Assembly (NCBI GenBank): GCA_022841885.1
Contig: JALHQP010000004.1
Coordinates: forward strand, 50,119 to 114,118
Direction of reading: 5' to 3'
Source of the DNA: Aquincola sp.
GTDB lineage: Bacteria; Pseudomonadota; Gammaproteobacteria; Burkholderiales; Burkholderiaceae_C
DNA: 64,000 nucleotides
Shown: positions 1-18,389 of the stretch, in pieces
Numbering within the stretch: position 1 is the stretch's first letter
How the letters are laid out: each line of letters starts with the position of its first letter
Notes under the pieces: model-generated
Databases searched by the model: none
What the model saw: the letters and a program-made list of their open reading frames with translations, nothing else
Told to the model about the DNA's origin: nothing
Made by a program: the position numbers and the translations under genes

Positions 1-89
1 GGGCGGGCGCAGGAGCCGGGGCGGGCGCAGGCGCCGGGGCGGGCGCAGGCGCCGGGGCGGGTGCAGGCGCCGGGGCGGGTGCAGGCGCC
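1..89. repeat. 18-bp tandem repeat coding for (Ala-Pro)n
   Basis: Four complete copies of an 18-bp unit (GGGGCGGGYGCAGGCGCC on the plus strand, Y = C or T) lie at 18-35, 36-53, 54-71 and 72-89. A fifth, partly degenerate copy fills 1-17, so the array continues past the left edge. Read on the minus strand each unit encodes three Ala-Pro pairs within the lipoprotein gene. The unit is a multiple of three, so copy-number change would lengthen or shorten the protein without a frameshift. Confidence 0.9.
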
Positions 90-535
90 GGAGCGGCAGC
101 CGAGTAGTCGACCACGATCGACTTCGACGTGGCGTTCCCCGCGCCGTCATAGGCACGAACGATGATCTTGTTGCTGCCGCGAGCGAGCAACAGCGACGGC
201 GCGCTCCAGGTGGCCGTGCCCCACGTGCCGACCTTCTGGGCGACGCCACTGCCGCCGCGGTCGTTGACCCAGGTCACCTTGCTGATCTTGCGGTCGTCGG
301 CCGCGGAGCCCGACAGGCTCACTGTCGAGGTGGTCGTGGCATACGTACCGGCGTTCGTCGGGGCGCTGATCTCGATGCTCGGGACGCCACGGTCGATGCG
401 CAGTTCCGCGTCTTCCCGTTCGGCCGCATTCGGGTCGATCGAGTCGGACTCGGTGGCGCCGCCGCACGCGGCGAGGATGACGCAGGCGGCGGCGACGGGC
501 GCCAGCTTGAGATGGGCTTGCAGGAAACTGCTCAT
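1..535 (-). CDS. Lipoprotein with Ig-like domain and Pro-Ala repeat (C-terminus off window)
   Basis: The start is the ATG at 535-533; the frame stays open for 178 codons to the window edge, so the gene is 3'-truncated here. The N-terminus is a lipoprotein signal: a short basic/hydrophobic stretch, then the lipobox LAAC with lipidated Cys24 followed by Gly-Gly. Residues of about 45-150 look like one bacterial Ig/Big-type beta-sandwich module ('SAPTNAGTYATT...VSLSGSA' start, 'ADDRKISKVTW' middle, 'RAYDGAGNATS' end), a pattern common in surface lipoproteins of Burkholderiales. From about residue 155 it becomes a pure Ala-Pro repeat, probably a wall- or envelope-spanning linker to a domain outside the window. 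It is divergent from the NRPS/PKS locus. The function is unknown; a role in binding or anchoring surface polymer is only inference. Confidence 0.85.
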   Translation of the reverse strand, partial: MSSFLQAHLKLAPVAAACVILAACGGATESDSIDPNAAEREDAELRIDRGVPSIEISAPTNAGTYATTTSTVSLSGSAADDRKISKVTWVNDRGGSGVAQKVGTWGTATWSAPSLLLARGSNKIIVRAYDGAGNATSKSIVVDYSAAAPAPAPAPAPAPAPAPAPAPAPAPAPAPAPA

Positions 536-830
536 GAACGGACTCGCTGAAACTGAGGTGGCCACACTGAATACCGGCGCCGCACGTAAAGCGAGCGCTG
601 GCTTCGACGATTTCTTGCTGCAGGTGAACCGACGTGGTCGGTGTGGCGGCAGGAGCTGAAGAACTGCTGGACTGGTCGGGCGTTACCAGAGGAGGTCTGG
701 GTGCTGAGCGCGGTGCAATCCAACATCGGTACGCTCAGCCTATCGGCGGCCAGCACCGGGCCTGTAAGGCGACCTGTTGCGCTGTAACCTGGACGGCCAT
801 CCGGGTAACCGCCGCCCCAAGTTGGTGACA

Positions 831-846
831 CCCCTGATTTCAGGGG
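831..846. promoter_or_regulatory. Palindrome CCCCTGA-TT-TCAGGGG, candidate operator
   Basis: Two perfect 7-bp inverted arms (831-837 and 840-846) are separated by two bases, the geometry of a dimeric regulator site. The site lies in the divergent non-coding region, about 300 bp from the lipoprotein start and 430 bp from the NRPS start. No regulator gene is present in the window to match it with. The palindrome is seen directly; operator function is inference. Confidence 0.4.
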
Positions 847-875
847 GATAGGCGGCTTGACGGTTACAAAATCAC

Positions 876-895
876 GAATCGCAGCCGTGCGATTC
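876..895. promoter_or_regulatory. Inverted repeat GAATCGC-N6-GCGATTC
   Basis: Perfect 7-bp arms at 876-882 and 889-895 flank a 6-base spacer, 30 bp to the right of the 831-846 palindrome. It could be a second operator or an RNA hairpin in a long leader. No T-run follows, so a terminator is unlikely. Function unknown. Confidence 0.35.
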
Positions 896-1274
896 CCAAC
901 AAAGCCTCGTTCAACTTACAAGTCGAAGCGCACGCCGGTCTGGCGTTCTCGCTCGCTTCCATCGGTGCACACGCGTGGCGGCGAGGACCTGTGCTTGCGT
1001 TGCGCGAGATGAACGAACATGGACAAACCACACAGAACTGGGGAGATGGTCGCGGCTTTGCGGTGCTCACACCCATCTAGGGGTGCATCGCTGCTGTGGC
1101 GACACCAAATAATCCGAGCACGCGTGAGACGTGGCGTCGGCGGGTACAAGCTGACATCAAGGACACGGAACATGAAGGCCTTGGCAACGAACCTGGCCAC
1201 TCTGGCGCTTGCCCCACGGACGTGGCCGGTTGCCGGCCCCCCGTCGAAGACTTCAAACCTACCCGCGGACGACG

Positions 1275-5954
<4,680 letters not shown>

Positions 5955-5977
5955 AGCGCGTGCCGGCGGCACGCGCT
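5955..5977 (+). terminator. Perfect 10-bp hairpin directly after the NRPS stop codon
   Basis: Arms AGCGCGTGCC (5955-5964) and GGCACGCGCT (5968-5977) pair perfectly around a GGC loop, starting at the base after the TGA. No T-run follows, so it is not a classical intrinsic terminator. It may attenuate read-through into the PKS or protect the 3' end of the NRPS message. The remaining ~90 bp to the PKS start have no strong ribosome binding site. Confidence 0.45.
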
Positions 5978-6065
5978 GCGCGCAACGCCCACTTCCTCAC
6001 ACGATGGCGCCAGCATTCGTTGGACTCGATGACGAGCCGGCCATCCGGCCTGCGACACTCTTTCC

Positions 6066-12568
<6,503 letters not shown>

Positions 12569-12572
<4 letters not shown>

Positions 12573-13819
12573 TGCGGATGGCCGAAGCCAAGATACTGTA
12601 CGAACTCGGCGAAACCCCGCCGAGGGGCCATGTGCCGCGGCAGATGTATGCCAGCGTGATCCGGCCGGAGCGGTTCGGCGAGCCGCGCGATGCCTTCAAG
12701 GTCGAGGTGGTGGACGTGCCAAGGCCCGGTCCGCGCCAGGCGCTGGTATGGGTCATGGCGGCCGGTGTCAACTACAACAACGTCTGGGCCGCACTAGGCC
12801 GGCCGGTGGACGTGATCGCGACCCGACAGAAGCAGGACAAGTCCGAGCCGCCGTTCCACATCGGTGGCTCCGACGCCTCGGGCATTGTCTGGGCAGTGGG
12901 CGAGGGCGCGCGCGTCAAGGTCGGCGACGAAGTGGTGCTCTCCTGCGCCATGTGGGACGAGGACGCGCCTGATATTCGCGCTGGTGCCGACCCGATCACC
13001 TCGACCTCGGCACGCATCTGGGGCTACGAAGCCAACTGGGGCTCGTTCGCGCAGTTCACGCTGGTCGACGACTACCAGTGCCACCCCAAGCCGCCGAAGC
13101 TGTCGTGGGAAGCCGCCGCCGCCTACATGCTGGTGGGCGCCACGGCCTATCGTCAGCTGATGGGCTGGGAACCGCACGTGGTGCGGCCGGGTGACCCGGT
13201 GCTGATCTGGGGCGGTTCGGGGGGACTTGGGTCGATGGCGATCCAGATCGTCAAGGCCAAGGGCGGGATCCCAATCGCCGTGGTGTCGTCGAAGGAGCGT
13301 ATCGAGCATTGCCTGCGCCTGGGTGCACACGGGGTGATCGACCGCACGGACCCTGCCTTCACGCATTGGGGGCGCCTGCCGGACACGGGCGACGCTGCGG
13401 CCTATGCTCGATGGATGCAGGGTGCGAACGCCTTCCGCAAGAGGTGGTCCGAGGTGCTGGGCTCGCGCCAGGGGCCGCGGATCGTGCTCGAGCACCCGGG
13501 CGAGTCGACGATCCCGACTTCGATCCTGCTGTGCGACAACGCCGGCATGGTGGTGATCTGCGCCGGCACGACGGGCTACAACGCCGACATCGACCTGCGC
13601 TACCTGTGGATGCGCCAGAAGCGCCTCCAGGGATCGCACTTTGCCAACACCGAGCAATGCCGTGCGCTCAACGACATGGTGATCGCGGGCCAGGTCGACC
13701 CGGCACTGGCGCGTGTCTTCCCGTTCGAAGAGATTGGTCACGCGCACCAGTTGCTGCACACGAATTCCCACCCGCCGGGCAACCTGGGGATCCGAGTCAA
13801 TGCCCGCGACGATGGCTGA
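12569..13819 (+). CDS. ccr: Crotonyl-CoA carboxylase/reductase (extender-unit supply)
   Basis: 416 aa from the ATG overlapping the PKS stop (ATGA); a second ATG at 12578 has better spacing to the upstream AAGGGA. It is a zinc-less medium-chain dehydrogenase with the crotonyl-CoA carboxylase/reductase signature: '[14 protein letters not shown]', '[12 protein letters not shown]', '[15 protein letters not shown]', the nucleotide-binding '[10 protein letters not shown]' and 'QGSHFANT', which contains the family's conserved His. These enzymes reductively carboxylate 2-enoyl-CoA with NADPH and CO2 to alkylmalonyl-CoA, ethylmalonyl-CoA from crotonyl-CoA. Translational coupling to the PKS, together with the unusual AT motif, suggests it makes the extender unit for that AT. 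The alternative, primary ethylmalonyl-CoA pathway metabolism, is less likely here because no ecm, mcd or mch neighbours are present. Confidence 0.88.
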
Positions 13820-14831
13820 ACCGGCCGCGAAGGCGCGCGATGCGCGACTGCTGGTCGCGATCGTTGCCTACAACGCTGCGCCGTTGACGATCGACTGCCT
13901 GGCATCGATCGAGCCGGAGCGCGTCACCGTGCCGGGCTTGCGTGTGATCGTCGTGGACAACGCGTCGCCGGATGGCGCCGCCGACATGGTGGCCGACGCC
14001 ATCGAGCAGCGCGGTTGGAAGAGCTGGGCGACGCTCATGCGCGCGTCGAGCAACCGAGGTTTTGCGGCGGGCAACAACATGGCGATCCGCGAGATGCTCG
14101 CCGATGTGCCACGGCGCGACTTCGTGCTGCTGCTCAATCCCGACACGGTGGTGCGTCCTGGCGCGCTCGGCCGCCTCCTCGATTTCGCGCTGAAGCATCC
14201 GCGCGTGGGCATCGCCGGAGGCCGCAGCGAAGACATGGATGGCACGCCGCAGATGTGCTGTTTCCGCTTCCCGAACGCGATCAACGACGTGCTCGGTCAC
14301 CTGGGTGTAGGCCCGCTCGATCGCCTGCTTGAGCGCCACTTGACCCGTCTTGGCATTCCACAGCAGCCGCAGAAGGTGGACTGGGTGTCCGGTGCCTACA
14401 TGCTGGTGCGGCGCGAGGTGGTCGAGCAGATCGGCTTGATGGACGAGGGCTACTTCCTCTACTTCGAGGAGACCGACTACGCCCTGCGCGCGCAGCGCGC
14501 AGGCTGGGAGTGCTGGCACGTGCCTGACAGCCGGGTCGTTCATCTGGTGGGGCAGAGCAGCGGCGTCACCGTGCGCGACCGGGCACCGCGCCGCTTGCCC
14601 GCCTACTGGTATGAATCGAGACGGCGCTATTTCGTCCATCACCACGGACGGGCTTACGCGGTGCTGACCGACCTGACGCTGGCACTGGCATGCCCGCTGG
14701 GACGCCTTCGGCACCGGTTGGCGGGCAAGATGGAGCGCACGCCGCCGCACTTTGTGGGCGATCTGCTCCGGCACAGCGCGCTGTGGGCCGCGGAGCCGCC
14801 CCCGGTCAACCCGTTGCGGGCCTTGCGATGA
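13812..14831 (+). CDS. Family 2 glycosyltransferase (rhamnosyltransferase-like)
   Basis: 339 aa from the ATG at 13812, which overlaps the 3' end of the carboxylase/reductase gene by 8 bp; an ATG at 13800 is also in frame. It is a GT-A fold enzyme: '[12 protein letters not shown]' N-terminal strand, '[11 protein letters not shown]' nucleotide-sugar loop, 'NRGFAAGNN', the metal-binding region 'LLLNPDTVV' and the acceptor region '[18 protein letters not shown]'. This pattern belongs to the WbbL/rhamnosyltransferase-like branch that adds sugars to lipid-linked glycans in the cytoplasm. The next gene is a clear paralog, so the two may add successive residues of the same repeat unit. Donor and acceptor cannot be read from the sequence. 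Confidence 0.9.
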   Translation: MAEPAAKARDARLLVAIVAYNAAPLTIDCLASIEPERVTVPGLRVIVVDNASPDGAADMVADAIEQRGWKSWATLMRASSNRGFAAGNNMAIREMLADVPRRDFVLLLNPDTVVRPGALGRLLDFALKHPRVGIAGGRSEDMDGTPQMCCFRFPNAINDVLGHLGVGPLDRLLERHLTRLGIPQQPQKVDWVSGAYMLVRREVVEQIGLMDEGYFLYFEETDYALRAQRAGWECWHVPDSRVVHLVGQSSGVTVRDRAPRRLPAYWYESRRRYFVHHHGRAYAVLTDLTLALACPLGRLRHRLAGKMERTPPHFVGDLLRHSALWAAEPPPVNPLRALR

Positions 14832-15868
14832 AGGCTGCGAGCGACTCACCGAACCGCGTGCGGGTCGTGATCGTGAACTACCGAACTGGTGGTCACGTGG
14901 TCGCTTGCCTGCGCTCGCTGGTACAGGAGGTGGCGGCGGTCGGCGGTGTCGAGGTCGTGGTCGTGGACAACTGTTCGGGTGACGACTCAATCGATGCGAT
15001 CGACCGTGCCATCGACAGCGAACGATGGCGGGCGTGGGCGTGCGTCGTGCGGGCGCCGCTCAACGGAGGCTTTGCGTACGGGAACAACCTTGCGGTGCGA
15101 CCGGCCCTGGCGCAGCCTGCTCCACCCCAGTACTTCTGGATCCTGAATCCGGACACGGAAGTGCGACCCGGTGCGCTGGCCCGGTTGCTCGAGTTTGTGG
15201 AACAGCGGCCGCGAGCGGGCATTGCCGGCAGCAGCTTCGAACTGGCCGACGGCAGCCTGTGGCCGCACGCGTTTCGCTTTCCGACGATCTGGAGCGAGAT
15301 CGCGACCGCGCTGCGGCTGAAGGTGGTGGGCCGTCTGCTGTCGCGCCGGGTCGTGCTGCTGACCATGGGTGACAGTCCCGAGCGCGTGGATTGGTTGCCC
15401 GGCGCGAGCATGCTGGTGCGGCGGGAAGTGTTCGAACAGGTTGGCCTGATGGACGAGGGCTACTTCCTGTACTTTGAGGAGACCGACTTCTGTTTGCGGG
15501 CTGCACGGGCAGGCTGGGAGTGCTGGTACGTTCCGGCCAGCCGCGTGATGCACATCGCGGGACAGAGCACGGGTGTCACGACGCCAGGCGCGGCACCCAT
15601 TCGCCGACCGGCGTACTGGTTCGAGTCGCGGCGTCGCTACTGGATCAAGCAGCATGGCTGGTGCTACGCCGCGCTGACCGATCTGGCCTGGACGCTGTGC
15701 TTCAGTCTGTGGCAAGTGCGTCGCGTGCTGCAGCGCAAGCCCAGAGTCGATCCTCCCCGCATGCTGAGTGATTTCGTCTGCAACTCGGCGCTTCTGCACA
15801 CATCGATGCCAGGCAACCGCATGCTGGCCCCCCTTGCAAGGGACAATTCCGCGCCCGCCGGGACCTGA
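14828..15868 (+). CDS. Family 2 glycosyltransferase, paralog of the preceding gene
   Basis: 346 aa; the ATG overlaps the previous stop (ATGA), giving translational coupling. It has the same block order as its neighbour: 'VVIVNYRTGG', 'VVVDNCSGDDS', 'NGGFAYGNN', 'WILNPDTEVRPGALARLLEF', '[19 protein letters not shown]' and a shared C-terminal 'PAYWFESRRRY' block. The pair looks like a tandem duplication followed by divergence, so different sugars or linkages are likely. A GT-A inverting enzyme acting at the inner face of the membrane is expected. Exact specificity is unknown. Confidence 0.9.
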   Translation: MKAASDSPNRVRVVIVNYRTGGHVVACLRSLVQEVAAVGGVEVVVVDNCSGDDSIDAIDRAIDSERWRAWACVVRAPLNGGFAYGNNLAVRPALAQPAPPQYFWILNPDTEVRPGALARLLEFVEQRPRAGIAGSSFELADGSLWPHAFRFPTIWSEIATALRLKVVGRLLSRRVVLLTMGDSPERVDWLPGASMLVRREVFEQVGLMDEGYFLYFEETDFCLRAARAGWECWYVPASRVMHIAGQSTGVTTPGAAPIRRPAYWFESRRRYWIKQHGWCYAALTDLAWTLCFSLWQVRRVLQRKPRVDPPRMLSDFVCNSALLHTSMPGNRMLAPLARDNSAPAGT

Positions 15869-15934
15869 GTCCGGAGGCCCTTGACCATGGGGTGATGGCG
15901 CGGGCGGCGGGTCGTTCCAACTTAGGATCGCGTG

Positions 15935-16354
15935 ATGGCACATGAAGACCTGACACGAGAAGAGCACGTCGAGGGATCGTCGGACCGGAGCTTCGGTTTC
16001 GTGTTTGCGGTCGTCTTCGTCATCATCGCGGTGTGGCCCCTCTGGTACGGAGGAGGCTTGCGCTGGTGGTCCGTCGGCGTGGCCGGCGCCTTCGCCGTCG
16101 TTGCCGTCGTGATACCCCGAGTGTTGGCGGCGCCGAACCGGCTGTGGATGAAACTCGGCATCCTGCTGGGCAAGATCGTCAGTCCGATTGCGCTGGGTAT
16201 CCTGTTCTACTTGGTCTTCTTGCCGATCGGCCTGTTGATGCGGCTGGCCGGCAAGGATCCGTTGAAACTCAAGCGCGACGCCGCAGCCACGAGCTACTGG
16301 GTCGATCGCGAGCCTCCAGGCCCGCCGCCGACCTCGATGACCAATCAGTTCTGA
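15935..16354 (+). CDS. SxtJ-family small membrane protein
   Basis: 139 aa. The ATG at 15935 follows AGGA by 7 bases; a GTG one codon earlier is possible. After a charged N-terminus there are two closely spaced hydrophobic segments at about 25-65 ('FVFAVVFVIIAVWPLW', 'VGVAGAFAVVAVVIP') and a third at about 80-110 ('SPIALGILFYLVFLPIGLLM'), then a polar C-terminus with 'RDAAATSYWVDREPPGP'. This layout and the C-terminal sequence match the SxtJ family found beside carbamoyltransferases in saxitoxin and polysaccharide clusters. The biochemical role is not established; a membrane partner of the carbamoyltransferase is a fair guess from the three-gene set here. Confidence 0.8.
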   Translation: MAHEDLTREEHVEGSSDRSFGFVFAVVFVIIAVWPLWYGGGLRWWSVGVAGAFAVVAVVIPRVLAAPNRLWMKLGILLGKIVSPIALGILFYLVFLPIGLLMRLAGKDPLKLKRDAAATSYWVDREPPGPPPTSMTNQF

Positions 16355-16381
16355 GCCCGCAGCGGGTTACAAGGAGAATCC

Positions 16382-16531
16382 ATGTCGATCATCAAGGAAC
16401 TCTGGGCCTTCCTGCGCGCGCGCAAGAAGTTCTGGCTCTGGCCGATCTTCATCATGATGTTCTTGCTCGGCGCGCTGATCGTGCTGGCCCAGGGCTCGGC
16501 CGTGGCGCCGTTCATCTACACCCTGTTCTGA
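16382..16531 (+). CDS. DUF5989/SxtK-like 49-aa membrane peptide
   Basis: A 49-codon gene with the strongest ribosome binding site of the region (AAGGAG, 5 bases before the ATG). The product has a basic N-terminus ('KELWAFLRARKKFW') and one transmembrane helix ('WPIFIMMFLLGALIVLAQGS'), ending in 'FIYTLF'. Small proteins of this type sit between an SxtJ-like protein and a NodU/CmcH carbamoyltransferase in many polysaccharide clusters and in the saxitoxin cluster (sxtK). It lies 27 bp after the SxtJ-like gene and 13 bp before the carbamoyltransferase, so one operon is near certain. The function of the family is unknown. Confidence 0.85.
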   Translation: MSIIKELWAFLRARKKFWLWPIFIMMFLLGALIVLAQGSAVAPFIYTLF

Positions 16532-16544
16532 GCCGGAGCGACCG

Positions 16545-18377
16545 ATGCGAGTGCTGGGCATCTCGGCCTACTACCACGACAGTGCTGCGGCTCTTGTCGA
16601 GGATGGTGTCATCGTTGCCGCAGCGCAGGAGGAGCGCTTTTCGCGCAAGAAGCACGACGCGCGCTTCCCGGTCAACGCACTGCAGTACTGCCTGCGCGAG
16701 GCCGGCGTGGGCCTCGGCGACATCGACCGTGTCGTCTTCTACGACAAGCCCTTCCTGAAGTTCGAGCGCCTGCTGGAGACCTACCTGGCATTCGCGCCGC
16801 GCGGGTTCCAGTCGTTTCGCATGTCGATCCCGCTGTGGCTGCGCGAGAAGCTCTTCCTGAAGGATCTGCTGCTCAAGGAGTGCCGCAAGCACGACCCAGA
16901 CAAGCGCTGGAACGGCGAACTGCTGTTCAGCGAGCATCACCTCAGCCACGCGGCGAGTGCCTTCTTCCCGTCGCCCTACGACGAGGCGGTGGTGCTGACG
17001 ATGGACGGCGTCGGCGAATGGGCCACCACGTCGGCGGCGATCGGGCGCGGCAACAAGCTCGAGGTCTTCAAGGAGATCCACTTTCCGCACTCGCTGGGCC
17101 TGCTGTACTCGGCCTTCACCTACTACACCGGCTTCAAGGTCAATTCGGGCGAGTACAAGGTCATGGGCCTGGCGCCCTACGGCGAGCCGAAGTACGTCGA
17201 CAAGATCTTCCGCCACTTGATCGACGTGAAGGACGACGGCTCGTTCCGTCTCGACCTGAGCTACTTCGACTACTGCACCGGCCTGACGATGACCAACGCG
17301 AAGTTCGACGCGTTGTTCGGCGGGCCGCCGCGCAAGGCCGGCGAGATGCTGACGCAGCACCACATGGACTTGGCGGCCTCGCTGCAGGCCGCGACCGAGG
17401 AAGTGGTGTTGCGCCTGACGCGTGCGTTGCGCAAGGAGACCGGCATCACCAACCTGTGCCTGGCCGGCGGCGTGGCGCTGAACTGCGTCGCCAACGGCAA
17501 GGTGCTGCGCGACAAGCGCTTCGAGAACATCTACATCCAGCCGGCCGCCGGGGATGCCGGCGGCGCGCTTGGTGCGGCACTCGTGGGCTACCACCTGCAA
17601 CTCGGTCAGCCGCGCAGCGCGGTACCCGGTGACGCCATGAAGGGTTCCTACCTGGGGCCTTCGTTCCAGCAGGCCGATATCGAGGCCAGGCTCGCGGCGG
17701 CGGGCGCGAAGTTCGAGGTCCTCGACGATGCCTCCCTGGTGGAGGCCTGCGCGACCGACTTGGCCCAGGGCAAGGCGCTCGGCTGGTTCCAGGGCCGGAT
17801 GGAATTCGGCCCGCGCGCATTGGGCAGCCGTTCGATCATCGGCGACCCTCGCTCGCCGACGATGCAAAAGCAGCTCAATCTGAAGGTCAAGTACCGGGAG
17901 TCGTTCCGCCCGTTCGCTCCGTCGGTGCTGCGCGAGCGCGTGGCCGACTGGTTCGAGCTCGACGGCGACAGCCCTTACATGCTGCTGGTGGCCGACGTCG
18001 TCCAGTCACGCCGGCGTGCGATGACCGATGCCGAGCAGAAGCTGTTCGGCATCGACAAGTTGAACGTGCCGCGCTCGGACATCCCGGCCGTGACGCACGT
18101 GGACTATTCGGCCCGCATCCAGACCGTGCACCAGCACACCAACCCGCGTTACCACGCGCTGCTCAGTGCGTTCGAGCGGCGCACGGGTTGTCCGGTACTC
18201 GTGAACACCAGCTTCAATGTGCGTGGCGAGCCCATCGTTGGCAGCCCGGAGGACGCCTTCCGCTGCTTCATGGGCACGGAACTCGACATCCTCGCCGTCG
18301 GCAATTGCTTGCTGCGCAAGGAGCAGCAGAACCCGGCGCTCAAGCTGAACTACGAGACGGCTTTCGAGCTCGACTGA
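16545..18377 (+). CDS. O-carbamoyltransferase, NodU/CmcH/SxtI family
   Basis: 610 aa, full length for the family. The N-terminal ASKHA-fold domain starts 'GISAYYHDSAAALVEDG', with the metal-binding 'EHHLSHAASAF' near residue 131 and 'MDGVGEW'. The C-terminal YrdC-like half contains 'FGPRALGSRSIIGDPR' and 'LVNTSFNVRGEPIV'. These enzymes use carbamoyl phosphate and ATP to make carbamoyl-adenylate, then transfer the carbamoyl group to a hydroxyl of a sugar (NodU), cephem (CmcH) or saxitoxin precursor (SxtI). In this glycosyltransferase-rich setting a sugar hydroxyl of the glycan, or a hydroxyl of the NRPS/PKS product, is the likely acceptor. It acts in the cytoplasm, perhaps recruited to the membrane by the two small proteins upstream. 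Confidence 0.93.
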   Translation: MRVLGISAYYHDSAAALVEDGVIVAAAQEERFSRKKHDARFPVNALQYCLREAGVGLGDIDRVVFYDKPFLKFERLLETYLAFAPRGFQSFRMSIPLWLREKLFLKDLLLKECRKHDPDKRWNGELLFSEHHLSHAASAFFPSPYDEAVVLTMDGVGEWATTSAAIGRGNKLEVFKEIHFPHSLGLLYSAFTYYTGFKVNSGEYKVMGLAPYGEPKYVDKIFRHLIDVKDDGSFRLDLSYFDYCTGLTMTNAKFDALFGGPPRKAGEMLTQHHMDLAASLQAATEEVVLRLTRALRKETGITNLCLAGGVALNCVANGKVLRDKRFENIYIQPAAGDAGGALGAALVGYHLQLGQPRSAVPGDAMKGSYLGPSFQQADIEARLAAAGAKFEVLDDASLVEACATDLAQGKALGWFQGRMEFGPRALGSRSIIGDPRSPTMQKQLNLKVKYRESFRPFAPSVLRERVADWFELDGDSPYMLLVADVVQSRRRAMTDAEQKLFGIDKLNVPRSDIPAVTHVDYSARIQTVHQHTNPRYHALLSAFERRTGCPVLVNTSFNVRGEPIVGSPEDAFRCFMGTELDILAVGNCLLRKEQQNPALKLNYETAFELD

Positions 18378-18389
18378 CGGGCGGTCGAA

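Larger units (their letters stand above)
536..1274. other. 739-bp non-coding region upstream of the NRPS/PKS locus
   Basis: No convincing gene was found on either strand; the short open frames here have no family resemblance and poor start contexts. The stretch is visibly richer in A/T than its surroundings, for example around 865-910 and 1105-1115, as expected for a regulatory region. It must hold the divergent promoters for the lipoprotein (leftward) and the biosynthetic series (rightward). Two dyads (831-846 and 876-895) are listed separately. I could not find a good sigma-70 promoter; a TTGACG at 857-862 has no well-spaced -10 element. Confidence 0.6.

Noticed and set aside
16382..16531. 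The 49-codon frame considered as a chance open frame
   Set aside because: Rejected as chance and kept as a gene: it has an optimal AAGGAG site, a clear membrane helix and the conserved position between SxtJ-like and carbamoyltransferase genes.
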